A DNA stretch of 64,000 bases from Catellatospora paridis. GTDB taxonomy: Bacteria > Actinomycetota > Actinomycetes > Mycobacteriales > Micromonosporaceae. This document shows positions 15,696 to 24,447 of this stretch, one piece after another. The translations under genes were made by a program, and so were the position numbers. The DNA is taken from positions 239,264-303,263 of the forward strand of contig NZ_ML769314.1 in assembly GCF_009720365.1 (NCBI RefSeq). The letters are read 5' to 3'. How positions within the stretch are numbered: the first letter of the stretch is position 1; the number at the start of each line of letters is the position of its first letter. Below the pieces are notes generated by a model. It saw nothing but the letters and a program-made list of their open reading frames with translations. It had not been told where the DNA came from and ran no database searches.

Positions 15696-18600
15696 TCATG
15701 CGGCCACCTTCTGCTCGGTGATGAAGCTGATGGCCTGCTCGCTGGTGAGCGGGCGGGCGAACAGGAAGCCCTGGCCGTAGCGGCAGCCGATGCGCGACAG
15801 CAGGTCGCGTTCGACGGTGCGCTCGATGCCCTCGGCGATCACCTGCAGGCCGAGCGTGTGGGCCAGCCGGACGATGCCGTCGACCAGTGCCGCCTGCTGC
15901 GCCGACGAGGCGATGGTGCTGGTGAACAGCCGGTCGATCTTCACCACGTCCAGCGGCACGTGGCGCAGGTAGCTCAGCGACGAGTAGCCGGTGCCGAAGT
16001 CGTCGATGGCCACCCGGATCCCGGTGGTGCGCAGCTCGGTGAGGTCCTCCCAGACCCCGTCGTCGTCGCGCAGCAGCAGGCTCTCGGTGATCTCCAGCAT
16101 GAGCTGGTGCGGCGGCAGGCCCTCCTCGGCCAGGGTCTCGTGCAGGCTGGCCACGAAACCCGGGGTGCGGAACTGGCGTGCGGACACGTTGATGCTGACG
16201 TACGGCACCGAGGTCGGTCCGGCCTCGCGCTGCCACCGCGCTGCTTCGGCGACGGCAGCGCGCAGCACCTGGTCGCCGATCGCCACGATCTGCCCGGACT
16301 CCTCGGCGACCTCGATGAACTCGCCCGGCAGCAGCCGGCCGCGGGCGGGGTGGTTCCACCGGACCAGTGCCTCGTACCCGGCGGTGATGCCGGTGCGCAG
16401 CTCGACGATGGGCTGGAACTCGACGGTGAACTCCTTGCCGGCGATCGCCTGGTCCAGCTCGGTGCGCAGCTCCAGCCGCTCCACGATGGCGGTGTGCAGG
16501 TCGGGCAGGTAACGACGCCACTGGCCCTTGCCCTCGCCCTTGGCGACGTACAGCGCCAGGTCGGCCTGCCGCAGCAGTTCCGGGGCGCTGCGGGCGTCGG
16601 CGCTGGTGGCGATGCCGATGCTGGCGATGCCGGAGACCGGCCGGTCGTCGATGGTGAACGGCTCGGCCAGCGCGGCCACGATCCGGTCGGCGACCTCGTC
16701 GATGGTGGCCGCGTCCGGGGCTCCCTCGATCAGCGCGGCGAACTCGTCGCCGCCGAGCCGCGCCGCCACGTCGTCGGCCCGCAGCACCCCGGCCAGCCGC
16801 TCGCCGACCGCGCGCAGCAGCCGGTCCCCGTGCTCGTGGCCGAGGGTGTCGTTGACCACCTTGAAGTCGTCGAGGTCGATGAAGAGCACGCCGACGACGG
16901 AGCCGTCCGCGTCGGCGCGGGCGATGGCCTGGCCGATGCGCTCGGCGAAGCGCACCCGGTTGGCCAGGCCGGTGAGCGAGTCGTGGTACGCCAGGTGGGT
17001 CAGCTCGGACTCCATCCGGCGCTGCTCGGTGACGTCGCGCATGGTCACCACCAGGCCGTTGACCGTCGGTTCGTCGCGCAGGTCACGGCAGGAGACCTCG
17101 GTCTGCACGGCCGTGCCGTCGGGGCGCAGCACGGTCCAGTCGGCGGTGTCGACGGTCTCGTCCTCGGCCGCGGCCAGCCGGAACAGGTCGGCCACCAGGG
17201 TGTGGTGCGGGCTGTCGACCAGCTGTGAGAGGTTCTTGCCGGGTAGTTCCGCGGTGCCGAAGACGGTGGGCGCGGACGGGCTCGCATACCGGATGCGCCC
17301 GCCGTCCGGTTCGACGATCAGGATCACGTCCGAGGTGTTGTGCACCAGGGTGCGGAAGTATCGCTCGCTGTTGTGCCGGGTGATCTCGTTGCTCAGCATG
17401 ATCCGCTCGATGGCGAGGGCGGCCTGCGCGGCGACCAGCTCCATCGGCAGCTGCAGGTAGCTGAGCGAGTTCTCGTCGGAGGAGATCAGCAGCATGCCGA
17501 TGTGCGGGTCGCCGGTGGGCCGGTCCTCCAGCGCCAGCGGGCAGATCATGGTGATCTCGAAATCGCCCATCTGGGCCGCGATGTCCGGGGGCAGCGATTT
17601 GGTGAAGCGCAGTCGCGAACCCATGGTGGTGGGCGCGGGGTGGAACAGCTCGGGCGCGGTGCCGTCGTTCATCACCATGGCGACCCGGTAGTCCGAGCCG
17701 GGCGGCAGCAGCCGTTCCGCGGTGCGTTTGAGCGCCCAGGTGACGCCCTCCACCGTGGTCGCCGACATGAGTGCGGCGTTGCTGGCCCGGATGCCGCTGG
17801 TGCGGATGGTGTTGCCGCGATAACTGTTGATCACGCCGAACAGCCGGATCAGCACCAGGAGCACCGTGGTCACCACGAAGGCGACGATGACCATCGGATA
17901 CCGCAGCCGGTCCTGGCCCACGCCGACCACCAGGACCGCGAGCGGGATGAGCACGAACAGGGTCAGCAGCGCCTGGTGCATCGCGCGCATCTCGCGGGGT
18001 CTGACCACGCGCGGAGTGGTCAGGTCGGCCATCGAGGGATGCAGCGCGGCCGCGCCCCAGCAGGTGTAGAAGACGATCCAGCCCAGGTCGACCGGGCCGC
18101 CGACGGTCCAGTACCCGTGCAGCTGGACCAGGCCGTACATGACGTCGGCGGCCAGCAGCCCGACCGCGCCCACGGTCAGCAGCGCCACCGTGGGGCTGAA
18201 CGGCACCACGGAGATCAGCCGGCCGACCGTGGCCAGGATGAGGATGTCGCCCAGCGGGTAGGCGACGGACACCAGGCGCTGGCTCATGGTCAGGTCCTGG
18301 TTGAGGATCTGCGGGCTGATCAGGAAGATCCACGAGAGCAGGCCCAGTCCGGCCGTGACGATCAGCGCGTCCAGGGGGACGGTGCGGTCCCGGCTGGCCG
18401 CGCCCGCCTTCGACAGGCCGAGCAGGCCGATCGTGACCGCGGGGTACATCGCCAGGTAGAGCATGTCGGCCGGGGACGGGAACGGGTTCACCTCGCCCAG
18501 CATGTCGGTCATGACGTTGTACAGCGTGTCCCCGGCGGAGAGCAGCAGCAGGCCGGCGATGATCCAGAACCACGGGGACCAGCGGCGCGGGCGGTAGCGG

Positions 18601-18743
18601 TACAGGCCGTAGACGATCGCCCCGGCGCTGCTCAGGCCGATCGCGCTCCATAGCAGGATGTGCCAGCTCGGCAGGGCGTAGAACAGTGCCGCCAGGACGG
18701 CCATCCAGGCTCCGTACCAGGCCATCACTTTGCGGGCTGACAC
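15696..18743 (-). CDS. Membrane GGDEF-EAL protein (cyclic-di-GMP synthesis and breakdown)
   Basis: A 1015-aa protein. Residues ~5-320 contain about ten membrane segments; a GAF-like region (~330-450) and a PAS domain (~455-575, FRTLVHNTSDVILIVE) follow. The GGDEF domain (~580-740) has an intact RLGGDEF active site, and the EAL domain (~750-1005) has YEALVRW, DDFGTGYSS and the other catalytic acids. Both activities could therefore be real. The architecture matches Streptomyces RmdB-type c-di-GMP proteins that control development. The GTG at 18743 is chosen for the strong GGAAGGAGG upstream; longer starts lack support. It is the first gene of an operon with the oxoamine synthase, suggesting that signal turnover and a PLP-made product are linked. 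Confidence 0.9.
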   Translation of the reverse strand: MSARKVMAWYGAWMAVLAALFYALPSWHILLWSAIGLSSAGAIVYGLYRYRPRRWSPWFWIIAGLLLLSAGDTLYNVMTDMLGEVNPFPSPADMLYLAMYPAVTIGLLGLSKAGAASRDRTVPLDALIVTAGLGLLSWIFLISPQILNQDLTMSQRLVSVAYPLGDILILATVGRLISVVPFSPTVALLTVGAVGLLAADVMYGLVQLHGYWTVGGPVDLGWIVFYTCWGAAALHPSMADLTTPRVVRPREMRAMHQALLTLFVLIPLAVLVVGVGQDRLRYPMVIVAFVVTTVLLVLIRLFGVINSYRGNTIRTSGIRASNAALMSATTVEGVTWALKRTAERLLPPGSDYRVAMVMNDGTAPELFHPAPTTMGSRLRFTKSLPPDIAAQMGDFEITMICPLALEDRPTGDPHIGMLLISSDENSLSYLQLPMELVAAQAALAIERIMLSNEITRHNSERYFRTLVHNTSDVILIVEPDGGRIRYASPSAPTVFGTAELPGKNLSQLVDSPHHTLVADLFRLAAAEDETVDTADWTVLRPDGTAVQTEVSCRDLRDEPTVNGLVVTMRDVTEQRRMESELTHLAYHDSLTGLANRVRFAERIGQAIARADADGSVVGVLFIDLDDFKVVNDTLGHEHGDRLLRAVGERLAGVLRADDVAARLGGDEFAALIEGAPDAATIDEVADRIVAALAEPFTIDDRPVSGIASIGIATSADARSAPELLRQADLALYVAKGEGKGQWRRYLPDLHTAIVERLELRTELDQAIAGKEFTVEFQPIVELRTGITAGYEALVRWNHPARGRLLPGEFIEVAEESGQIVAIGDQVLRAAVAEAARWQREAGPTSVPYVSINVSARQFRTPGFVASLHETLAEEGLPPHQLMLEITESLLLRDDDGVWEDLTELRTTGIRVAIDDFGTGYSSLSYLRHVPLDVVKIDRLFTSTIASSAQQAALVDGIVRLAHTLGLQVIAEGIERTVERDLLSRIGCRYGQGFLFARPLTSEQAISFITEQKVAA

Positions 18744-19001
18744 GCTCCTCCTTCCGGCGGGGCGGCATGCGGCCCGAATTAGGTAATTATGACAGCTTTT
18801 CGTATACCTTATCGCCTCACAGCGCGCCGGCGGCAAGAGATATGGCCAGGTCAAGGGCTACTTGCGTAGTTCGTCCCGGCTGCCGGGGGGCCGACGGCCG
18901 GGAACGCGAGACCTGGACCACAAAGGGTACAAGTCCGGAACACCGGAAATGCTCCCTCGGTTGAATCCCCTCGTACGCAATCCCAACGAAGGGACCTACT
19001 C
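18744..19001. promoter_or_regulatory. Divergent promoter region with AT-rich patch
   Basis: This 258-base gap serves the GGDEF-EAL gene (minus) and the lysozyme-like gene (plus). The AT-rich stretch 18776-18813 reads on the minus strand through CATAAT, a good -10 candidate about 40 bases before the GTG at 18743. On the plus side I looked for a c-di-AMP riboswitch, often found before actinobacterial wall hydrolases. Only a fragment like GGTTGAATCCCC (~18959-18970) is reminiscent, and I do not call one. Confidence 0.4.
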
Positions 19002-19757
19002 GTGGTCAACGTCGACCTGATGGCACGGCACCTGCCCGCACTCAAGCGCGTGTCCTTCCGGGCAGTACTCGCCGCCACCGGCATGGCAGTGCTCACCGGC
19101 ATCGCCGGAGCACCGGCCAGCGCCAGCCCCGTCACCGCCAACGCCCCTGAGGCGAAGGCAGTGGCACGGGCCGTAGCGGCACCCGCCACCGCCACCAAGA
19201 CCGAGTCGGCCGCGGCAGTCGCCGCAGCGCCGGTCGCCAAGCCGGCGACCAAGGCGCCCGCCGCAGCCAAGAAGGCCGAGCAGGCCGCCAAGGCACCGAG
19301 CCGCCAACAGCTGATGCCGGCTCCCGTAGCGGAATACCAGGAGACTTTCCGGCCCACCGCCGAGCAGAAGCGCAACGCGGAGGTCATCATCGAGACCGGC
19401 CAGAAGATGGGCCTGCCCCCGCGCGCGTGGGTGATCGCGGTCGCGACCGCGGCGCAGGAGTCGACCCTGAACAACCTGGGTCACCTCGGTGACATGAACG
19501 ACCACGACTCGCTGGGCCTGTTCCAGCAGCGTCCGTCGGCCGGCTGGGGCACCCCGGCCGAGATCACGGACCCGGTCTACTCCTCGAAGGCCTTCTACAA
19601 CGGCCTGAAGAACGTCGAGGGGTACGACACGATGGCGCTGACCGACGCGGCGCAGACCGTGCAGGTCTCGGCCTTCCCGGACCACTACGCCAAGTGGGAG
19701 AAGCTGGCCGCGGACCTGGTCCTGGCCAAGTACGGCCAGGGTCCGTACGCCGCCTGA
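19002..19757 (+). CDS. Secreted lysozyme-like protein
   Basis: A 251-aa exported protein. The signal peptide spans residues 1-~42 (basic start, AVLAATGMAVLTGIAGAPASAS). A low-complexity Ala/Lys/Pro linker (~45-100) follows, then a C-terminal lysozyme/transglycosylase-like domain with a probable catalytic Glu in AVATAAQESTLNNL and the conserved SLGLFQQRPSAGWG and ITDPVYSSKAFY. Many actinomycetes carry such proteins near resuscitation-type wall enzymes; the activity is inferred. The GTG at 19002 has AAGGGACC upstream. A strong hairpin follows the stop. Confidence 0.85.
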   Translation: MVNVDLMARHLPALKRVSFRAVLAATGMAVLTGIAGAPASASPVTANAPEAKAVARAVAAPATATKTESAAAVAAAPVAKPATKAPAAAKKAEQAAKAPSRQQLMPAPVAEYQETFRPTAEQKRNAEVIIETGQKMGLPPRAWVIAVATAAQESTLNNLGHLGDMNDHDSLGLFQQRPSAGWGTPAEITDPVYSSKAFYNGLKNVEGYDTMALTDAAQTVQVSAFPDHYAKWEKLAADLVLAKYGQGPYAA

Positions 19758-19780
19758 CACAACGCAGTACCGCAGTACGC

Positions 19781-19822
19781 AGCTCCGGCCGCGCCCGTCT
19801 TCGGACGGGTGCGGCCGGAGCT
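19781..19822 (+). terminator. Terminator of the lysozyme-like gene
   Basis: Arms 19781-19799 (AGCTCCGGCCGCGCCCGTC) and 19804-19822 pair with one mismatch around a 4-nt loop and are followed by TTTCT, 24 bases after the stop. It also lies 3' of the convergent symporter gene. Confidence 0.85.
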
Positions 19823-19833
19823 TTCTGCGCTCT

Positions 19834-21480
19834 TCAGCGGGCGGCGTGGGCGCCTACGCGGGGCCGGGTGGGGCCGTCGAGGAGGGCGTCGGAGTGGCGG
19901 GGGGCGGTGGTGGTCGCGTCGGCGAAGTAGTCGGCGGGGCGGGTGGCGTCGATTCCGGCAGGGACGCGCAGGGCGCGGAGGAGCAGGGTGGCGGCTACCA
20001 CGATCACCAGGTTCACGGCCAGGGCGATCAGGCCGGTGTAGACGGCGGCGCGGGTGTCGAAGCCGAGCTGGGCGAGCGGGAGGTTCGAGCCGCCGAAGTG
20101 GGTCTTGAGGATGCGGCCGTCGGGGGCGCGCTGGGGGACCAGGTAGAGCAGGAGCAGGCCGGTGCCGAGGCCGCCGAGCAGGCCCGCGGCCAGTGCCCAG
20201 CGGTGGAACCAGTTGGTCCACAGGCCGAGCACCACGGCGGGCACCGTCTGCAGCACGATGACGCCGCCGATCAGCTGGAACTCGATGGAGAACTGCGGGT
20301 CCAGCAGCAGGATGAAGACCAGTGCGCCGAACTTCGCCAGCAGCGACACCCAGCGGCTGACCCGGGCCTCCTCGCGCGGTGACGCGCCGGGGCGCAGGTA
20401 TTCGCGGTAGATGGAGCGGGTGAACAGGTTCGCGGCGGCGATGGACATGACCGCGGCCGGGATGAGGGCGGCGACGCCGACGGCGGCGTACGCGATGCCC
20501 GCGCACCAGGCCGGGAACACCTCGTGGAACAGCTGCGGCACGACCGTGTTCAGGTCCCCGCCGACGGGGCGCACGCCCTGGCCGATCGCGAAGAAGCCGA
20601 GCATCGCGACCAGCCCCAGCGCCAGGCAGTAGACCGGCAGCGCGGCAGCGTTGCGCTGCACCGTGGCCCGGTCGCGGGCGGCCAGGATCCCGGTCAGCGC
20701 GTGCGGGTACGCGAAGATCGCCAGCGCGGAGCCGAGCACCAGGGTGAGGTAGCCGATCCAGCCGCCCTCGGGCAGCAGCAGCCCGCTGGCGGGGGAGACG
20801 TCGTTCGTGAAGCGCTCGCCGGCTCCCCGGAACGCCGCGGACCAGCCGCCGGACATGGCGACCAGCAGCACGATCGCCAGCACCAGCCACAGCAGCAGCA
20901 CGTCCTTGGCGATGGACAGCAGCGCGGGCGCGCGCAGCCCGGACCGGAAGGTGCAGATCGACGCCACGACCACGGCGACGGTCAGCGGCCACTCGCCGGT
21001 GACGCCGAGCGTCCTCATCACCGCCTGCAGCGCCACCAGCTGCACCGCGATGTACGGCATGGTGGCCACGATCCCGGTGACCGCGACCAGGGCCGCCAGC
21101 CCGCGCGAGCCGAACCGGGCCCGGGTGAACTCGGCCGAGGTGACGAAGCCGTGCGCGTGCGAGACCGACCAGGTGCGGGTACTGATCAGGTATGCCATCG
21201 GGGCGGTCATGATGGCGAACGGCACCGCGAAGAAGCCGGCCGCGCCGACGCCGTACACCAGCGCGGGCACCGCGATGTAGGTGTACGCGGTGTACATGCT
21301 GCCGCCGAGCAGGAACCAGGTGACCCAGTTGCCGAACGCGCGCCCGCCGACGCCCCACTCCTCCAGCGAGTGCAGGCTGTGCGGCCGGCGCCAGCGGGCG
21401 GCGGAGAAGCCGAGCAGCAGCATCGCCCCCAGCAGCACGGCGAAGACGCCGATCTCGACCTGCCGTGCGGTCACGGTCAC
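19834..21480 (-). CDS. Sodium:solute symporter family protein (MctP-like monocarboxylate permease)
   Basis: A 548-aa protein with about 13 hydrophobic segments and the SSS-family architecture (EEWGVGGRAFGNWVTWFLLG, MYTAYTYIAVPALVYG, ALTGILAARDRATVQRNAAALP). Members paired with a DUF3311 protein resemble the MctP type, which imports lactate, pyruvate, acetate or similar acids. The start GTG (21480) overlaps the stop of the DUF3311 gene (GTGA), showing translational coupling. Its position beside an acyl-CoA catabolic cluster makes organic acid import attractive, but it is transcribed away from that cluster. Confidence 0.85.
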   Translation of the reverse strand: MTVTARQVEIGVFAVLLGAMLLLGFSAARWRRPHSLHSLEEWGVGGRAFGNWVTWFLLGGSMYTAYTYIAVPALVYGVGAAGFFAVPFAIMTAPMAYLISTRTWSVSHAHGFVTSAEFTRARFGSRGLAALVAVTGIVATMPYIAVQLVALQAVMRTLGVTGEWPLTVAVVVASICTFRSGLRAPALLSIAKDVLLLWLVLAIVLLVAMSGGWSAAFRGAGERFTNDVSPASGLLLPEGGWIGYLTLVLGSALAIFAYPHALTGILAARDRATVQRNAAALPVYCLALGLVAMLGFFAIGQGVRPVGGDLNTVVPQLFHEVFPAWCAGIAYAAVGVAALIPAAVMSIAAANLFTRSIYREYLRPGASPREEARVSRWVSLLAKFGALVFILLLDPQFSIEFQLIGGVIVLQTVPAVVLGLWTNWFHRWALAAGLLGGLGTGLLLLYLVPQRAPDGRILKTHFGGSNLPLAQLGFDTRAAVYTGLIALAVNLVIVVAATLLLRALRVPAGIDATRPADYFADATTTAPRHSDALLDGPTRPRVGAHAAR

Positions 21481-21686
21481 CGCCCCGCCCTGGTCATCCG
21501 GTGCACGAACGTGGTGACCGCCATCGCCAGCACCGCACAGCCCACCTGATACCAGTAGAAGAACGGGATGCCCCAAAGCTGCGGTTCCAGCCGGTTGTAG
21601 AGGCCGACCGGCAGCGGGGCGAGGATCGGGATCAGCAGCAGCCACCGCCACCCCCGCCGTGCCGGACGTGCGCCGAATTCGGGCAC
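21477..21686 (-). CDS. DUF3311 small membrane protein, symporter partner
   Basis: A 69-aa protein with two membrane segments: LLLIPILAPLPVGLYNRLEP with LWGIPFFYWYQVGCAVLAMA is the DUF3311 pattern. Such proteins are regularly encoded just before an SSS-type permease and probably form its accessory subunit. The GTG at 21686 follows AGAGGAGACGTCAG. Its stop overlaps the symporter start by four bases. A longer ATG (21818) would add an Arg-rich stretch reaching into the divergent promoter and is not favoured. Confidence 0.85.
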   Translation of the reverse strand: MPEFGARPARRGWRWLLLIPILAPLPVGLYNRLEPQLWGIPFFYWYQVGCAVLAMAVTTFVHRMTRAGR

Positions 21687-21858
21687 CTGACGTCTCCTCT
21701 CGTCCCGTCCCGGCGACGATCGGACGCGCCGGGGAGCACGCTGGGTAATCAGGACACTGTCCGGTCGTAACGCGCCGGAGACATCGGCGAAATCACCGGT
21801 CTTGCGGCTCGCGATCATCGCCGGTGGCCGCCCCCTTCCGCCGCGGCCGTCTCGCGCT

Positions 21859-21878
21859 TATATTGCACTCGCAGTGCA
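21859..21878 (+). promoter_or_regulatory. Promoter and operator 1 of the first TetR regulon
   Basis: TATATT (21859-21864) is a good -10 element, and the perfect palindrome TGCACT-CGC-AGTGCA (21864-21878) overlaps its end. The same half-sites recur before the importer, the thiolase, an SDR and tetR at 31973. It controls the acyl-CoA dehydrogenase pair. Confidence 0.75.
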
Positions 21879-21916
21879 TCTAGTTTGCGCCGAGGGGACC
21901 GAGGGTGGGAGGGCAC

Positions 21917-23104
21917 GTGACACAGCCGGTGACGGCCGAGGACCTGCAGGAGCGGGTCGACGGCTTCCTGGCCGGGCACGATGTGGCGGGCGACCGGCGG
22001 GAGTTCCTGCGCGCCCGGTTCGACGCCGGGCTGGCGTGGGTGCACTATCCGGACGGTCTGGGCGGGCTCGGTGCACCGAGGGTGCTGCAACCCGTGGTGG
22101 ACCAGCGGTTCGCCGCGGCGGGCGCGCCGGACAACAGCCCGCGGCGCATCGGCATCGGTCTGGGCATGGCCGCCCCGACCATCCTGCGCCACGGCACGGC
22201 CGCGCAGCGCGCGCGCTTCCTGCGTCCGCTGTGGACCGCCGAGGAGGTCTGGTGCCAGCTGTTCAGTGAGCCCGGCGCCGGGTCCGACCTGGCCGGCGTC
22301 GCCACCCGCGCGGTACGCAACGGCGACGGCTGGCTGATCGACGGGCAGAAGGTGTGGACCTCCATGGCGCACCAGGCGCGCTGGGGCATCCTGCTCGCCC
22401 GCACCGACCCGGCCGCCGCCAAGCACGCCGGGCTGACCTACTTCCTGTGCGACATGCACGCCCCCGGCGTCGAGGTGCGGCCGCTGCGGCAGGCCACCGG
22501 CGAGGCCGAGTTCAACGAGGTCTTCCTGTCCGGCGTACGGCTCGACGACGAGCTGCGGCTCGGCGCGGTCGGCGAGGGCTGGGCGGTGGCGCGTACCACG
22601 CTGATGAACGAACGGGTCGCCATCGGCGGGGCCGCGCTGCCCCGCGAGGGCGGGATGATCGGCGTGCTGGTCCGCACCTGGCGCACGCGGCCCGAGCTGC
22701 GCACTCCCGCACTGCACGACGAGGTGCTGCGGCTGTGGGTGCGCGCCGAGGCGCTGCGGCTGACCGGCATCCGGCTGCGCCAGCAGCTGGCCGCGGGCGA
22801 GCCCGGCCCGGAGGGCTCGGCGATGAAGCTGGCCTTCGCCGCGCTCACCCAGCAGATCTCCGGCACGGAGGTGGAGTTGCTGGGCGCCGAGGGCCTGCGC
22901 CACGACCACTGGCGCGCCGACCGCCCCGAGGAGCTCGACCTGATCGGACGCGGCCCCACGTACCGCTGGCTGCGGGCCAAGGGCAACTCCATCGAGGGCG
23001 GCACCTCCGAGGTGCTGCGCAACATCGTCGCCGAGCGGGTGCTCGGCCTGCCCGCCGAGCCGCGTCAGGACACCGGCGCCGCCTGGAAGGACCTGCCCCG
23101 ATGA
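21917..23104 (+). CDS. Acyl-CoA dehydrogenase, probable catalytic subunit of a pair
   Basis: A 395-aa full-length ACAD. FAD/substrate motifs include QLFSEPGAGSDLAG, WLIDGQKVWTS and the C-terminal SIEGGTSEVLRNIVAERVLG. The usual C-terminal catalytic Glu (Y-E-G-T in MCAD) is replaced by Gly. A Glu in TTLMNERVAIGG sits where isovaleryl-CoA dehydrogenase keeps its base, so it is probably active (inference). It overlaps the next ACAD by ATGA. Such unequal pairs form alpha2beta2 enzymes in mycobacterial steroid side-chain degradation (FadE26-27, FadE28-29). The GTG at 21917 is preceded by GGGAGG; GTG 21905 is the alternative. Confidence 0.85.
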   Translation: MTQPVTAEDLQERVDGFLAGHDVAGDRREFLRARFDAGLAWVHYPDGLGGLGAPRVLQPVVDQRFAAAGAPDNSPRRIGIGLGMAAPTILRHGTAAQRARFLRPLWTAEEVWCQLFSEPGAGSDLAGVATRAVRNGDGWLIDGQKVWTSMAHQARWGILLARTDPAAAKHAGLTYFLCDMHAPGVEVRPLRQATGEAEFNEVFLSGVRLDDELRLGAVGEGWAVARTTLMNERVAIGGAALPREGGMIGVLVRTWRTRPELRTPALHDEVLRLWVRAEALRLTGIRLRQQLAAGEPGPEGSAMKLAFAALTQQISGTEVELLGAEGLRHDHWRADRPEELDLIGRGPTYRWLRAKGNSIEGGTSEVLRNIVAERVLGLPAEPRQDTGAAWKDLPR

Positions 23105-24210
23105 CCCTCGACCTGCGCTACACCGAAGAGCAGGAGGCCCTGCGCGACTCCGTGCGGGCGATGCTCACCGACCGCGCCCCGTGGGCGCGCGTGCTCAAGG
23201 TCGCCGAGAGTCCCGAGCCGGACGACGCCGACCTGTGGCGGCTGCTGTCCGCGGAGACCGGGCTGGCCGCCCTCGCCGTGCCCGAGCACCTGGGCGGCGC
23301 GGGCGCGACGCTCGCGGAGACCGCGGTGGTGCTGGAGGAACTCGGCCGAGCCGTCGCACCCGTGCCCTATCTCGGCACCGCGGTCGCCGGGCAACTGCTA
23401 CTGCACCTCGGCGACGGCGAGCTGCTGCGGGACCTGGCCGGTGGCGAGGTGGTCGCGCTGGCCCTGCCGTTCGACGTCGGTCCGGCGGCGTCCGGGCTGC
23501 GGCTGCCGGGTGTCGAGGTGTCGACGGCCGCGGACGGCAGTCCGCTGCTCAACGGCACGGTGAGCAGCGTCGCCGACGCGCTGCGGGCGCGGGTGCTGCT
23601 GGTGCCCGCGGGCGGGGCGCTGTTCGCGGTCGAGGCGGACGCGGCCGGGCTGACCCGGACCCCGGTGGCCTCGCTGGACGAGACCCGGCCACTGTGCGAC
23701 CTCTCCATGTGGAACGCACCGGCGCGGTTGCTGGCAGCGGGTGACCGTGCCGCGGCGGGGCTCGACGCGGCGCTGGTCGCGGGCGCGGCACTGCTGGCTT
23801 CGGAGCAGCTCGGGTTGGCCCAATGGTGTCTGGACACGACGGTGGAGTACCTGAAGACCCGGTTCCAGTTCGGTCGGCCGGTCGGCTCGTTCCAGGCGCT
23901 CAAGCACCGGCTCGCCGACCTGTGGGTGGAACTGGTGCAGGCGCGGGCGGTGGCCCGCCACGCCGCGGCCGCTGTGGCGGTGGGCGATCCGGACGCGCGG
24001 CTGGCGGCGGCCCTGGCCCAGGCGCACTGCGGCCCTGTCGCGGTGCGCGCGGCCGAGGAGTGCGTGCAGATGCACGGCGGCATCGGCTTCACCTGGGAAC
24101 ACCCGGCCCACCTGTACCTGAAGCGGGCCAAGAGCGCCGCCGTCGCCTACGGCACCGCCGCCCACCACCGAGCCGCCCTCGCCACCCTCGCCGACCTCGT
24201 TCCCGCGTGA
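23101..24210 (+). CDS. Acyl-CoA dehydrogenase-like protein, probable non-catalytic partner
   Basis: A 369-aa protein, translationally coupled to the preceding ACAD (ATGA overlap). The N-terminal ACAD domain (LRYTEEQEALRDSVRAML) and C-terminal four-helix bundle (FQFGRPVGSFQALKHRLADL, ECVQMHGGIGFTWEHPAHLY) are clear. The middle beta-domain is shortened, and the FAD motif normally reading TEPGxGSD is absent. The catalytic position reads A-Y-G-T instead of Y-E-G-T. This is the pattern of the structural subunit in heterotetrameric ACADs. It ends 237 bases before the importer operon. Confidence 0.85.
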   Translation: MTLDLRYTEEQEALRDSVRAMLTDRAPWARVLKVAESPEPDDADLWRLLSAETGLAALAVPEHLGGAGATLAETAVVLEELGRAVAPVPYLGTAVAGQLLLHLGDGELLRDLAGGEVVALALPFDVGPAASGLRLPGVEVSTAADGSPLLNGTVSSVADALRARVLLVPAGGALFAVEADAAGLTRTPVASLDETRPLCDLSMWNAPARLLAAGDRAAAGLDAALVAGAALLASEQLGLAQWCLDTTVEYLKTRFQFGRPVGSFQALKHRLADLWVELVQARAVARHAAAAVAVGDPDARLAAALAQAHCGPVAVRAAEECVQMHGGIGFTWEHPAHLYLKRAKSAAVAYGTAAHHRAALATLADLVPA

Positions 24211-24380
24211 CCCCGCGACGCGGAGGTTGCTTCACCGAGCGTGCAAATAAAGATCGACTCGACGGTGTCCGGAGTGGGCGCAGGGCATGTTCGCGCCCCG
24301 AAGATCATGCGATTTGAACGACTTCGTGCAGTGAGGTCACGGGGTCGTAACAAGGGTATTGACGAGCCGTTTCTCAAACC

Positions 24381-24395
24381 TACACTCCTAGTGTA
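24381..24395 (+). promoter_or_regulatory. Operator 2 of the first TetR regulon, before the Liv operon
   Basis: TACACT-CCT-AGTGTA is a perfect 6-3-6 palindrome 53 bases before the ATG of the first importer gene. It has the half-site of operators 1 and 3-5, with compensating changes (G to A, C to T). TACACT may double as the -10 box. Confidence 0.75.
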
Positions 24396-24447
24396 ATAAC
24401 TTAGCCATCCCTCACATCGACCCCGATCCCGACCTGTAGAGGTGACG

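Noticed and set aside
18880-19001. A c-di-AMP (ydaO-type) riboswitch before the lysozyme-like gene
   Set aside because: Only a short GGTTGAATCCCC-like piece is present. I could not assemble the paired framework of the riboswitch.
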